A DNA stretch of 64,000 bases, from assembly GCF_010731295.1 (NCBI RefSeq), contig NZ_AP022579.1, positions 4,278,001 through 4,342,000 of the forward strand, read 5' to 3'. This document shows, piece after piece, positions 54,480-63,181 of the stretch. The position numbers were made by a program, and so were the translations under genes. Under the pieces are notes generated by a model. It did no database searches, was not told where the DNA came from, and saw nothing but the letters and a program-made list of their open reading frames with translations. Each line of letters begins with the position of its first letter. Within the stretch, counting starts at the first letter, position 1. The stretch is from Mycolicibacterium boenickei (lineage in GTDB: Bacteria > Actinomycetota > Actinomycetes > Mycobacteriales > Mycobacteriaceae).

Positions 54480-54585
54480 AGCCCGCGCAGAACTCCCGGT
54501 CGATTGAACTTCCGCGTGTCGACCGCCGTGTTAGGGGGTACGCGCAGGCCACGCGTGTGCTGCGCCTTGACCGAAGGAGACCGTC

Positions 54586-55065
54586 ATGAGGATGCGAGGC
54601 CTGTTTTGTGCGCTCGCGATCGTATTCGCACTGGTCACGGCGCCGACAGCGGTCGCTGACGACCGGTTGCAGTTCACCGGCACCACCCTGTCGGGCGCCC
54701 CGTTCAACGGGTCCAGCCTGGCCGGACGGCCCGCGGTGCTGTGGTTCTGGACGCCGTGGTGCCCGTTCTGCAACGCCGAAGCGCCGTCGGTGAGCCAGGT
54801 TGCCGCGGCCAATCCGCAGGTCAGCTTCGTCGGTGTGGCGGCCCACTCCGATGTCGGGGCCATGCAGGGCTTCGTCGACAAATACCACCTCAACTTCCCC
54901 AATCTGAACGACGCCGACGGGTCGATCTGGGCGCGCTACAACGTTCCGTGGCAGCCCGCGTATGTCTTCTACCGTGCCGACGGGTCATCCACGTTCGTCA
55001 ACAACCCGACGTCGGCGATGCCGCAGCAGGAGCTGGCCGATCGGGTGGCGGCTCTGAAGAGCTAG
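54586..55065 (+). CDS. Secreted thioredoxin-like disulfide protein (Mpt53/DsbE-like)
   Basis: A 159-residue protein: signal peptide MRMRGLFCALAIVFALVTAP (cleaved near AVA-DDR), then a thioredoxin fold of the TlpA/DsbE kind with WFWTPWCPFCNAEAPS carrying Cys59 and Cys62, and a cis-Pro in VPWQPAYVFYR. From memory M. tuberculosis Mpt53 (Rv2878c) has the same motif environment and catalyses disulfide formation outside the membrane. The next gene, 9 bp after its stop, encodes a CcdA-like membrane protein, as in Rv2877c-Rv2878c. Start: ATG 54586, with GAAGGAGACCGTC before it. Confidence 0.92.
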   Translation: MRMRGLFCALAIVFALVTAPTAVADDRLQFTGTTLSGAPFNGSSLAGRPAVLWFWTPWCPFCNAEAPSVSQVAAANPQVSFVGVAAHSDVGAMQGFVDKYHLNFPNLNDADGSIWARYNVPWQPAYVFYRADGSSTFVNNPTSAMPQQELADRVAALKS

Positions 55066-55074
55066 TCGCCGGGC

Positions 55075-55977
55075 GTGCCAGACAACCTGGTGGGGTTGGC
55101 GTTCGGCGCCGGACTCGTCGCGGCACTCAACCCATGCGGGTTCGCGTTGTTGCCGGGGTACCTCGCACTGGTGGTGCGAGGGACCTCGCCGCGGGGGCCA
55201 CTGCAGGCGCTGGGTCGAGCGCTTGTCGCCACCGTGGTGATGACCGCCGGATTCGTCGCCGTGTTCGGCGGGTTCGGGTTGCTCACGGTCGCGGCCGCGA
55301 GCACGGTCCAGCGCTATCTGCCGTACGTGACACTGCTGATCGGAGTGGTCCTGGTCGCCCTCGGTTGCTGGCTGCTCGCCGGCCGCAGGCTCGGGTTGAT
55401 ACTGCCCGGCGCCGTCGCACGGCGTACCGGCTGGGCGCCGACCGCGCGACTCGGCTCGATGGCCGGCTACGGGGTCGGGTATGCTCTGGCGTCGCTCTCG
55501 TGCACCGTGGGACCGTTCCTGGCCGTCACCGGCGCAACTCTGGAATCGAATACGGCACTGCACCGGGTCGCGGTGTTCGCCGCGTACGCGGCGGGTTTCG
55601 CGCTCGTCGTCGGCGTGCTCGCCATCGCCGCGGCGCTGGCCGGCACGGTGGTGGTCGACCGGTTGCGGCGCATCGTCCCCTACATCAGCCGGATCAGCGG
55701 CGCCCTGTTGATCGCCGTCGGTGCCTACGTCGCGTACTACGGCTGGTACGAGATCCAATTGTTCACCGCCGCAGGCAATCCCAGTGACCCGGTGATCGCC
55801 GCCGCCGGGCGGGTGCAGGGCACGCTCGCGGGATGGGTGCACCGGCACGGGGCGTGGCCGTGGGTACTCGCCCTGCTGACGCTCGTCGTGCTGGGACTCG
55901 GGTGGCGCAGACGGCGGGTCAGATTCGCCGGAAGAACTCGCCGCGCACATCCGGCCACGGTGGACGGCGCACCATAG
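55075..55977 (+). CDS. CcdA/DsbD-type thiol-disulfide membrane transporter
   Basis: A 300-residue protein with six to eight membrane helices: GLVAALNPCGFALLPGYLALVV carries Cys21 in NPCGF, and the second redox cysteine is Cys143 in SLSCTVGPFLA, the two sites through which CcdA passes electrons from cytosolic thioredoxin to the outside. An extra C-terminal helix and basic tail follow. It presumably recycles the adjacent Mpt53-like thioredoxin. GTG 55075, 9 bp after the upstream stop. Its 3' end overlaps the convergent GerW-like gene by 59 bp. Confidence 0.9.
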   Translation: MPDNLVGLAFGAGLVAALNPCGFALLPGYLALVVRGTSPRGPLQALGRALVATVVMTAGFVAVFGGFGLLTVAAASTVQRYLPYVTLLIGVVLVALGCWLLAGRRLGLILPGAVARRTGWAPTARLGSMAGYGVGYALASLSCTVGPFLAVTGATLESNTALHRVAVFAAYAAGFALVVGVLAIAAALAGTVVVDRLRRIVPYISRISGALLIAVGAYVAYYGWYEIQLFTAAGNPSDPVIAAAGRVQGTLAGWVHRHGAWPWVLALLTLVVLGLGWRRRRVRFAGRTRRAHPATVDGAP

Positions 55978-56251
55978 CGACAGTGGCCAATGTCGCTGCC
56001 ACCAATCCGATCAGTTCACCCATCAACGCGATCCGCGTGTTGTCCATGGCCGGTACCCAGGTGGATTTGCCGTCCTTGATGACGAAAATCCCCAGTGGCC
56101 GGGACGTGAACCGCCCACTGTCGGGCCGGTGCCGGACCACACTGGCCGGAATCACCGTCGCTCCGTCGGGTGTCACATATGGGTCACCGAACACCCGTGA
56201 GGTGGTCGCGGTGTCGCCGGAGATGCTGTCGAGCGCATCGGGCAAGCGCAT
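55919..56251 (-). CDS. GerW/YtfJ-like domain protein with C-terminal membrane helix (Rv2876-like)
   Basis: A protein of about 110 residues: DALDSISGDTATTSRVFGDPYVTPDGATVIPASVV followed by RFTSRPLGIFVIKDGKSTWVPAMDN resembles the small GerW/YtfJ spore-germination-like domain, which in mycobacteria occurs without sporulation. A membrane helix follows (RIALMGELIGLVAATLATVAMV, residues about 78-100) and a basic tail. ATG 56251 is preferred because AGGAAGG stands 9 bp ahead; an ATG at 56260 abuts it. Position with the MPT53/CcdA pair recalls Rv2876-Rv2878c. Function unknown. Confidence 0.75.
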   Translation of the reverse strand: MRLPDALDSISGDTATTSRVFGDPYVTPDGATVIPASVVRHRPDSGRFTSRPLGIFVIKDGKSTWVPAMDNTRIALMGELIGLVAATLATVAMVRRPPWPDVRGEFFRRI

Positions 56252-56268
56252 GCCGGGCATCCTTCCTG

Positions 56269-56481
56269 TCAGCGGTCGAAGTCGGACTCGTCGTCCAGTG
56301 GTGCCACGATGGCCTGATCGATCAGATCGGCTTCGGTGGCTTCGGTATCCGTCGAGATCCGCACCCGCCGCAGATCGGACATCGCGTCGTCGTCATCGTC
56401 GACACCAACCGGTATCAGTTGTTCGACGACGTCCGCTTCTGGGGCGTCGTCATCGAATTCACCACGCTGTGCGTGCGTCAT
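56269..56481 (-). CDS. Small acidic protein of unknown function
   Basis: A 70-residue very acidic protein: MTHAQRGEFDDDAPEADVVEQLIPVGVDDDDD and TEADLIDQAIVAPLDDESD, with no hydrophobic core worth a name. GAGGGGAAAATC precedes ATG 56481; the longer frame to 56517 lacks such a site. It lies 18 bp upstream of the GerW-like gene start on the same strand, so likely co-transcribed. The repeated ADVVEQ/ADLIDQ-like segments could form two helices. Confidence 0.65.
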   Translation of the reverse strand: MTHAQRGEFDDDAPEADVVEQLIPVGVDDDDDAMSDLRRVRISTDTEATEADLIDQAIVAPLDDESDFDR

Positions 56482-56565
56482 GATTTTCCCCTCATAGACC
56501 GGCATCGCCATCCACACCGATTGTGCTACCCGGGAAGTGGTGTTTCAACGCGAATTTCGGGCCGC

Positions 56566-57603
56566 TCAGCGCGCGGGCGGCCCCGCCGGGGTCTGGGTGG
56601 CGTCGCGCCGTCTGGCGGCCATACCCGACAAGGCCTCGAACACCACCCGGTGAGCGGCGTTCACCGTGAGGTCGGCATGGTCGTAGGCCGGTGCCACCTC
56701 GACGACGTCGACGCCGGCGACATCGTGGGTGCGGCACAACTCCCGCACCATCCGCAGCAGGTCCGCGCTGGTGATGCCGCCGGGCTCCGGGGTGCCGGTG
56801 CCGGGTGCGTGCGCCGGGTCCAGCACATCGATATCGACTGAAACGTAGAGCTTTTCGGCCTTGTCCAGGGCCTCGGCAACCGCGTCGGCCATCACTTCCT
56901 TGAACCCGCGATCCCAGATCTCCTGCATGGTGTGCCAGGTCATGCCCTGCTCAAGCATCCATTCGAAGGTGTCCTGCGGCGGCCAGTAGCCTCGCAGCCC
57001 GACCTGGACGAAATGTGTACCGGGAACCGCACCGGACTCGATGAGCCGGCGCATCGGGGTGCCGTGGCTCGCCAGATTGCCCTCGATGTTGTCGGCCGTA
57101 TCGGCGTGCGCGTCGAAATGCACGATGCCGACGTTCCCATGGCCGTGTACGTCGGCGACCGCGGTCGCCGACGGCCAGGTGATCGAATGGTCACCGCCGA
57201 GAACCACGGGAACGATGCCGCGCGAGGCTACCGAGTGGACCCGCTCACGGATGTTGGCGTGCGACACGTCGGTTTGTCCGTGCGGACAGTAGGCGTCACC
57301 GAAATCGACCACCTCGAGCCAGTCGAAGATCTCCAAGCCGAGGTCGAGGTGGTAGGTGCCCGGTTCATAGGCCGTGGCCCGGATCGCCCGGGGACCGAAC
57401 CGGGCACCAGGACGGTTCGTCGTCGAAATGTCGAACGGCGCACCCACGATCGCCACGTCGGGCTGCCAGGCGTCGAGTTGGGCCGTCTCGGTGAGGATCG
57501 GCCGGTTCCCGAACGAGACCATCCCCGAGTGCGGCAGGCCGAGCTGCTCGGCCATGCCGGGCGGCAATTCACGCTGCGGACCGTGATCGTGCTGATCGCC
57601 CAT
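56566..57603 (-). CDS. speB: Agmatinase/ureohydrolase
   Basis: A 345-residue binuclear manganese enzyme of the ureohydrolase superfamily: GGDHSITWP, HFDAHADTADN and SVDIDVLDPAHAPGTGTPEPGG supply all metal ligands. Members hydrolyse agmatine to putrescine and urea, or related guanidino compounds such as guanidinobutyrate; the substrate loop does not discriminate here. It would feed polyamine nitrogen to the GlnA3-type ligase earlier in the window. ATG 57603 is the start. Confidence 0.9.
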   Translation of the reverse strand: MGDQHDHGPQRELPPGMAEQLGLPHSGMVSFGNRPILTETAQLDAWQPDVAIVGAPFDISTTNRPGARFGPRAIRATAYEPGTYHLDLGLEIFDWLEVVDFGDAYCPHGQTDVSHANIRERVHSVASRGIVPVVLGGDHSITWPSATAVADVHGHGNVGIVHFDAHADTADNIEGNLASHGTPMRRLIESGAVPGTHFVQVGLRGYWPPQDTFEWMLEQGMTWHTMQEIWDRGFKEVMADAVAEALDKAEKLYVSVDIDVLDPAHAPGTGTPEPGGITSADLLRMVRELCRTHDVAGVDVVEVAPAYDHADLTVNAAHRVVFEALSGMAARRRDATQTPAGPPAR

Positions 57604-57652
57604 GATCCGACATTACCGCCGCGCCTGCCGCGGCATGCGCTGGACACAAGAT

Positions 57653-58075
57653 TCATTGGCCGGCAACGGAACTCAGTGCAGTGCGAACGCGTTCGGGAAC
57701 CGGACGCTTGGCCCAGTCATCGGTCGAGACGACGACGTAGACGTTGCGCCCGCACACCCTGGGCTGCTCGTCGCCGGAGGTGTCGGTGCCGAGCACCGTG
57801 AAACCGAGGGTGAAGCTGGTGGTGCCGATCCGTTCACACCGCACGGCGACCCGCACCGATTCCCGCCACCGGACCGGCGCCCGGAAATCGATCTCGCTGT
57901 GCACCACCTGCATGTCGAGGCCGTCGGCGATCAGGTCGGCGTAACTGACCCGCAGGTGATCGAACAGTCCGGTGCAGGCCTCGTCGAACCAGGTGAGGTA
58001 GTGGCCGTTGAACACCACACCCTGCTGGTCGATCTCGGCGTAGCGCGGCACGATGCCGAAGCTGTACTGGGTCAC
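57653..58075 (-). CDS. Hotdog-fold acyl-CoA thioesterase (4HBT-like)
   Basis: A 140-residue protein: FGIVPRYAEIDQQGVVFNGHYLTWFDEACTGLFDHL contains the catalytic Asp (AEIDQQGVV) and hotdog helix of 4-hydroxybenzoyl-CoA thioesterase-like/YbgC enzymes. GTG 58075, behind GGAG with 7-bp spacing, is preferred over ATG 58111. It lies 49 bp upstream of the agmatinase gene in transcription order and is divergent from the threonine dehydratase gene. Substrate unknown. Confidence 0.87.
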   Translation of the reverse strand: MTQYSFGIVPRYAEIDQQGVVFNGHYLTWFDEACTGLFDHLRVSYADLIADGLDMQVVHSEIDFRAPVRWRESVRVAVRCERIGTTSFTLGFTVLGTDTSGDEQPRVCGRNVYVVVSTDDWAKRPVPERVRTALSSVAGQ

Positions 58076-58173
58076 GTGAGCACTCCAAGGTCGGCGGGTC
58101 TGCGGCTTCACGCTAACGGGTCGCGCAACGGCCCGGACTTTCGCCGGTTCGGTCCGCGGGAGACACTTGTGCC

Positions 58174-59127
58174 GTGAACCTGGTGACCCTCGACGACATC
58201 GCCGCCGCGGCCCGGCGGATCGACTCCGAGATCGTGCGAACGCCGCTGCTGGCGGCGGCGTGGGGGGACCCTGAGCGGCCGCTGTGGCTCAAGCCCGAGA
58301 GTCTGCAGCCGATCGGCGCGTTCAAGATCCGCGGTGCGTTCAATGCCCTGGGTCGGCTCGAACCCGGCGTCCGGGCCAGGGGAGTGGTGGCATATTCGAG
58401 CGGCAACCATGCTCAGGCAGTGGCGTATGCGGCGGCAGCTTTCGGCGTCACCGCCCACATCGTGATGCCCGAGGAGACGCCCACCGTGAAGGTGCAGGCC
58501 ACCCGGGATCACGGGGCGCAGGTGGTGTTGTGCGCCGCCGGGCAGCGTGAAGCGGTCGCCTCGGAGCTGGTCGAGCGCACGGGCGGCGTGCTGGTGCCGC
58601 CCTTCGATCATCCTGACGTCATCGCCGGACAGGGCACCATCGGGCTGGAGATCGCCCAGGATCTCCCCGAGGTGGCATCCGTGTTCATCCCCATCAGCGG
58701 CGGCGGGCTGGCCTCAGGTGTGGGTACCGCGGTCCGCGCGTTGTGCCCGGACGCCGACATATTCGGTGTCGAGCCGGAACTCGCCGCGGACACCGCCGAA
58801 AGTCTGGCTGTCGGCCACCGCGTGGACTGGCCTGTGGCGCAACGTAACCGGACGATCGCAGACGGGCTGCGCTCGGCGCCGTCGGAGTTGACGTTCGCCC
58901 ATCTGCAACGTGTGCTCGCTGATGTCATCACCGTGACCGAGGACGAGATCCGGTCATCGGTACGGGAACTGGCCCACCGCGCGCACCTGGTTGCCGAACC
59001 CAGCGGCGCCGTGGCGCTGGCGGGCTACCGCAAGGTGGCGGTGCCGCCCGGCCCGGCCGTGGTGATCGTCTCCGGCGGCAACATCGAACCACCGATGCTG
59101 GCAGACATCCTGTCCGGCGGTCAGTGA
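58174..59127 (+). CDS. PLP-dependent threonine/serine dehydratase
   Basis: A 317-residue fold-type II PLP enzyme: Lys51 in GAFKIRGAF is the Schiff-base lysine, SSGNHAQAVAYAA binds the substrate carboxylate, and ISGGGLASGVG holds the PLP phosphate. It lacks the C-terminal ACT-like regulatory domain of biosynthetic IlvA, so a catabolic threonine/serine dehydratase or a serine racemase-like role is likely. GTG 58174 is the start. The 3' end overlaps the convergent POT transporter by 7 bp. Confidence 0.9.
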   Translation: MNLVTLDDIAAAARRIDSEIVRTPLLAAAWGDPERPLWLKPESLQPIGAFKIRGAFNALGRLEPGVRARGVVAYSSGNHAQAVAYAAAAFGVTAHIVMPEETPTVKVQATRDHGAQVVLCAAGQREAVASELVERTGGVLVPPFDHPDVIAGQGTIGLEIAQDLPEVASVFIPISGGGLASGVGTAVRALCPDADIFGVEPELAADTAESLAVGHRVDWPVAQRNRTIADGLRSAPSELTFAHLQRVLADVITVTEDEIRSSVRELAHRAHLVAEPSGAVALAGYRKVAVPPGPAVVIVSGGNIEPPMLADILSGGQ

Positions 59128-60578
59128 ACACCTTCCATCAGCCGGCTTATTCGCGGCGACACCAGCAGAACGGCAACGCCGGCCAGGATCGCCACCGCGC
59201 CGAGGATGCCGAAATAGGCGAACTCGTTCGCCGGGTCGTAGTGCTGCGCGAGCACCCCTGACATCGCCGTGCCGAGCCCGACCGAGAAGAAGAACAGCGC
59301 CATCATCTGCGCTCGGAATGCTTGTGGGGCAAGCTTTGTCGTCACCGAGAGCCCGATCGGTGACAGCAGCAGCTCGGATACCGCGAACACCACCATGATG
59401 CCGGCCACCAGCAGTGCGGGCACCACCCTGCCGGCGGTCGAGGCGGTCGGCAGGAACAGCAGGAACGCCGCGCCCATGCCGATCACGCCGTAGGCGAACT
59501 TGTGCGGGGTGGTCGGTGCGCGGTTGCCCAGCCGGGTCCACAGGACCGCGAACAGCGGTGAGAGCAGGATGATCCAGACCGGCTCGATCGACCCGATCCA
59601 ATTCGACGGTGCCTGCCAGCCGAATACGGACCAGTTGACCCGTTCGTCGGAGTAGACCGCCAGCACCGTGAAGGTCTGCTGGAACAACGACCAGAACACC
59701 GCGTTGGCGATGAACAGGGGGATGAACGCCCTGACCCGGGTGCGTTCGATCTCGGACACCTTGGCGCTGTTCAGCATCACCACGAAATACATCACCGAGG
59801 CCACGACGATCACCCCGGTGGTGAACTGCGACAGGTTGGCGAGATCGACCACGTGCATCGTGAACAGCACGGCCACGGCCACGGCAAGGGCGGCGACGAG
59901 GCCGATGACCTTGCCGATTGCCTGGGGCGGCAACGGGTTTGCCACGACGCGTCCGTGGCTCCCGAGGTTGCGCCGGAACACCACATACTGCGCCAGCCCC
60001 AGTGCCATGCCGATGGCCGCGGCGCCGAACGCGTAGTGGAAGCCGGCGCGGGTCTGCAGCAACCCCGTGGTCAGCGGTCCGACGAAGGCGCCCAGATTGA
60101 CCCCGAGGTAGAACAACGTGAACCCACCGTCGGCTCGCGGGTCGTCCTTGTCGTACAGCGTGCCCAGCAGCGAGGAAGCGTTGGCTTTGAGGGCACCGGA
60201 GCCAAGGGCTACCAGGACCAGGCCGACGCCGACCCCGGACAGGCCCGGAACGACTGCCAGAGCGATGTGCCCGGCCATCACGACCAGCCCGCCGTAGAAC
60301 ACCGTGCGTTCCATGCCCAGCAGGCGATCGGCGATCCATCCGCCGAGGACGGTGGACAGGTACACCAGTCCGCCGTACGCGCCGACGATGCCGGTGGCGG
60401 TGCTCTTCGGCAATCCCAGACCGCCGTCGGTGGCCGTGTAGTACAGGTAGTAACCCAGGATGGTGAGCATCCCGTAGAACGAGAAGCGCTCCCACAACTC
60501 CACCCCGAACAGATTGGCCAGCCCGATGGGATGGCCGAAGAAGCCGCGGTGGTGTGGAGAGTCCTGCACTTGCTGCAT
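59121..60578 (-). CDS. POT family proton-dependent oligopeptide transporter
   Basis: A 485-residue MFS-type transporter with about 14 membrane helices: the POT signature ELWERFSFYGM (ExxERFxYYG) is near residue 28, and GGFTLFYLGVNLGAFVGPL is the second PTR2 segment. It imports di- and tripeptides with protons. ATG 60578 is preceded by a stretch without a strong ribosome site. Adjacent threonine dehydratase would let the cell use peptide-derived serine and threonine, an inference. Confidence 0.92.
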   Translation of the reverse strand: MQQVQDSPHHRGFFGHPIGLANLFGVELWERFSFYGMLTILGYYLYYTATDGGLGLPKSTATGIVGAYGGLVYLSTVLGGWIADRLLGMERTVFYGGLVVMAGHIALAVVPGLSGVGVGLVLVALGSGALKANASSLLGTLYDKDDPRADGGFTLFYLGVNLGAFVGPLTTGLLQTRAGFHYAFGAAAIGMALGLAQYVVFRRNLGSHGRVVANPLPPQAIGKVIGLVAALAVAVAVLFTMHVVDLANLSQFTTGVIVVASVMYFVVMLNSAKVSEIERTRVRAFIPLFIANAVFWSLFQQTFTVLAVYSDERVNWSVFGWQAPSNWIGSIEPVWIILLSPLFAVLWTRLGNRAPTTPHKFAYGVIGMGAAFLLFLPTASTAGRVVPALLVAGIMVVFAVSELLLSPIGLSVTTKLAPQAFRAQMMALFFFSVGLGTAMSGVLAQHYDPANEFAYFGILGAVAILAGVAVLLVSPRISRLMEGVH

Positions 60579-60795
60579 GGGTCATAACCTTGCCATGAGG
60601 GCGGCCCGGCCGGCCGATATTGACGGCGACAGTGGCAAACTAGAGCGCCGTTGTGTACTGGCGGTTCTGTGGCACAGCACATTTCGGCACGCGCGAACCC
60701 TGGCAATCGAAGGTCCGGGGGATGGATACGATGCTGCCACCCGGTAGTGTCACCGTGAAACGTTTGGACGACGGCCACACTTTTCGGGGGTGAAC

Positions 60796-62226
60796 GTGGA
60801 CGCGGTGCTCGGTGTTTCCTTGACACCGTCGACCGTCGGCCTGGTCCTGGTCGAGGGCGGTGAGGCCGACGGGGCGACCGTCGACCACAACGCCCTTGAC
60901 ATCCGCGGCCTCGCGCCCGCGCGGACCGATGACATCTGCGCTGACGTCGTGAAGGCGGTTCGGCGCGCCGAAAGAGTTGCGGCAGAACACGGTTTGCGGC
61001 TGACCACGATCGGGGTCACCTGGAGTTCCGGTGCGGCCACCGAGGCTGCGGTGTTGTTGAAGAAATTCGCCGATGCCGGGTTCGCCGACGTCGTCCCGGT
61101 GCGCCTGCCGCACGCGACGGATGCGCTGGCGCGCCGCGTGGCCGGCATCGTCGGATTCGGCACCACCGGTGTGTGCGTCCTGGAACCCGATGTCGTGCAG
61201 GCAATGACGGTGAGCGGCGACGAGCCGGTGCAGACCACGGTCAGCCGTGGCATCGAAACCGTGGCAGGCCTGACCAGTTGGTTGTCCGACATCTTCGACT
61301 CCGCTGATCGCCGCCCAGATGCACTGGTGGTGGTGGGATCTGCCGTCGACCTGGATTCGGTACTGCCGAAGTTGGAACAGGCTCTGGCGGTGCCGGTGTT
61401 CACGCCTGCCGAACCCGGATTGCCGTTGGCCCGCGGCGCGGCTCTGGCCTCGGCACGCCGGGGCCGGTTGACCGCCGACGGTCGCCCGGGTCCGTTCGGC
61501 TGGCGCTGGCCCACTAGGCAATTGACACCGCTGGCGATATTGGTCGGCGGAGTGCTGGCCTTCGGGGTGTCATTGGCACTGGCCGTCGGTCAGCAGCTGC
61601 TGCCGGGTTCAGAGCCGACGCCGCACCGGAGTACACGTCCGGTGGTGAGCACCTCGGGTGACTCGGGCGCCGGGCAACAGACTTCTGTCGTCCCGCTGCC
61701 TGCTGCTCCGCCGTCCGAAGTGCCGTCCGTACTCGAACCCGTGGTCCAGGACGCCGCGCCGGAGCATGTCGTCGATCAAAGCGTCCCAACCCCGTCCGAA
61801 CACACCGCGGTGCCCGGCGAGCAGCTCGCTCCAACCGGGTCCGAGCCCGTGCCGGTGACGTCGGAGCTACCGCCGGCAGTGCCCGAGCAGGTGCCCGGTG
61901 CGCCCCCGCCCGAGGCGGGTGCACAGCCACCGTTGGCAGACCCCGCGGCGCCGCAGCCGCCCTCGCCGATATCCGAGGCGCCTCCGCCGCCGCCTCCGCC
62001 GTCTCCGGCACCCGAGGTCGCGCCGTCACCTCCGCCGAGCCCGCCGCAGGAGGCGGCACCCATACAACAGACGGCTGCGCAGGCTCCGGCGGCCGAACCG
62101 GCGCCGCCTGCTCCGGAAGCAGTGCCGCCGGCGCCGGAAGCGGTGCCGCCCGCACCTGAGCCGGTTCCGGTGGCGCCCGAGTCGCAGGCGCCCGACCCGC
62201 AGGCGCCGGTTCCCGCCGTCCCCTGA
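60796..62226 (+). CDS. DUF7159-type membrane protein with actin-like N-domain and Pro-rich C-tail
   Basis: A 476-residue mycobacterial protein. Residues 1-230 look like an ASKHA/actin-like fold (MDAVLGVSLTPSTVGLVLVEG; VGSAVDLDSVLPKLEQAL). A membrane helix around 243-268 (LAILVGGVLAFGVSLALAVG) is followed by about 200 residues dominated by Pro, Ala, Glu and Ser, with repeats such as PPAPEAVPPAPEAVPPAPEP, likely disordered and outside the membrane. GTG 60796 is preferred to GTG 60790 because GGGGG lies at better spacing. Function unknown; wall-spanning tail inferred. Confidence 0.75.
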   Translation: MDAVLGVSLTPSTVGLVLVEGGEADGATVDHNALDIRGLAPARTDDICADVVKAVRRAERVAAEHGLRLTTIGVTWSSGAATEAAVLLKKFADAGFADVVPVRLPHATDALARRVAGIVGFGTTGVCVLEPDVVQAMTVSGDEPVQTTVSRGIETVAGLTSWLSDIFDSADRRPDALVVVGSAVDLDSVLPKLEQALAVPVFTPAEPGLPLARGAALASARRGRLTADGRPGPFGWRWPTRQLTPLAILVGGVLAFGVSLALAVGQQLLPGSEPTPHRSTRPVVSTSGDSGAGQQTSVVPLPAAPPSEVPSVLEPVVQDAAPEHVVDQSVPTPSEHTAVPGEQLAPTGSEPVPVTSELPPAVPEQVPGAPPPEAGAQPPLADPAAPQPPSPISEAPPPPPPPSPAPEVAPSPPPSPPQEAAPIQQTAAQAPAAEPAPPAPEAVPPAPEAVPPAPEPVPVAPESQAPDPQAPVPAVP

Positions 62227-62401
62227 TCTCTGTGACGTTGCTGAGACGCGGGGAAGCCCGCCGATCTTGCGGTGAAACGTTCTGGCGGGTCGCGTCGATG
62301 TGTTCACCATGGGCAACACACCGCGCTACCGCCGACACCGTTCTGCCGCCGTCACGCTGCGCCTAAACGGTGCACTCTCGGCGAGCACCTACACTGGTGG
62401 A

Positions 62402-63181
62402 ATGCTGAGCGCCCCATCGTCGTCATTCGGAACCGTTCGAGCGTCGGTCCTGAAAGTGTTTGCGGCGATTGGTGTCGCCACCTTGGCCGCTGCAAGCCCG
62501 GTCAATGTCGCATCGGCTGCCGTGAGCACGCCCGCGCCGGGCGCGACCATCGAGCCCGCCGCCGGTTCGGTGGTCGGTGTCGCGATGCCGCTGACGGTGA
62601 CATTCGACAACCCGGTGACCGATCGCAATGCGGCACAGCGCAGCCTGCGGATCAGCTCGTCGAAGACGCCCACAGGCACTTTCACGTGGCTCAGTGACGA
62701 TGTGATGCAGTGGAAGCCGGATCAGCTGTGGCCGGCGCACTCGAAGATCTCGGTCTCCGCGGGCGGTGCCAAGACCAGCTTCGAGACCGGGGCCGAGGTA
62801 CTCGGCGTCGCCGACATCGACGCTCACACCTTCACCGTCAGCATCGATGGCGCGGTGGCTCGTACGATGCCGGCCTCGATGGGCAAGCCCAAGCACCCGA
62901 CCCCGGTCGGTACCTTCACCGCTTTGGCCAAAGAGCCTGTCGTGGTGATGGATTCGCGCACCATCGGCATTCCGCTGAGTGATCCGGAGGGGTACAAGCT
63001 CACGGTGTACGACGCGGTCCGTGTCACCTGGGGCGGCGTCTATGTGCACGGCGCGCCCTGGTCGGTGGGGTCACAGGGCTACGCCAACGTCAGCCACGGC
63101 TGCATCAATTTGAGCCCTGACAACGCCGATTGGTATTTCAACACGGTGCGCCTGGGCGATCCTATTGTCGTGCAGTCGTAG
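62402..63181 (+). CDS. L,D-transpeptidase with one Ig-like domain
   Basis: A 259-residue exported enzyme (signal in residues 1-40) that makes 3-3 peptidoglycan cross-links. After residues 40-125, an Ig-like domain (PGATIEPAAGSVVGVAMPLTVTFDNPV), comes the YkuD catalytic domain: HGAPWSVGSQGYANVSHGCINL with Cys234. It is shorter than the two-Ig LdtB and close to the LdtA class by length. GGTGGA precedes ATG 62402; a longer frame from 62300 is not supported. Carbapenems inhibit this class. Its 3' end overlaps the convergent hydroxylase gene by 20 bp. Confidence 0.92.
   Translation: MLSAPSSSFGTVRASVLKVFAAIGVATLAAASPVNVASAAVSTPAPGATIEPAAGSVVGVAMPLTVTFDNPVTDRNAAQRSLRISSSKTPTGTFTWLSDDVMQWKPDQLWPAHSKISVSAGGAKTSFETGAEVLGVADIDAHTFTVSIDGAVARTMPASMGKPKHPTPVGTFTALAKEPVVVMDSRTIGIPLSDPEGYKLTVYDAVRVTWGGVYVHGAPWSVGSQGYANVSHGCINLSPDNADWYFNTVRLGDPIVVQS

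Noticed and set aside
58954..60585. 543-codon minus-strand frame parallel to the POT transporter
   Set aside because: Shifted-frame shadow of the transporter; no family pattern and high Arg/Gly content.
61880..62226. Pro/Ala/Glu-rich stretch as a tandem DNA repeat or CRISPR-like array
   Set aside because: Repetition is at the protein level, with irregular period and no spacer structure; it is the disordered tail of the DUF7159-type protein.
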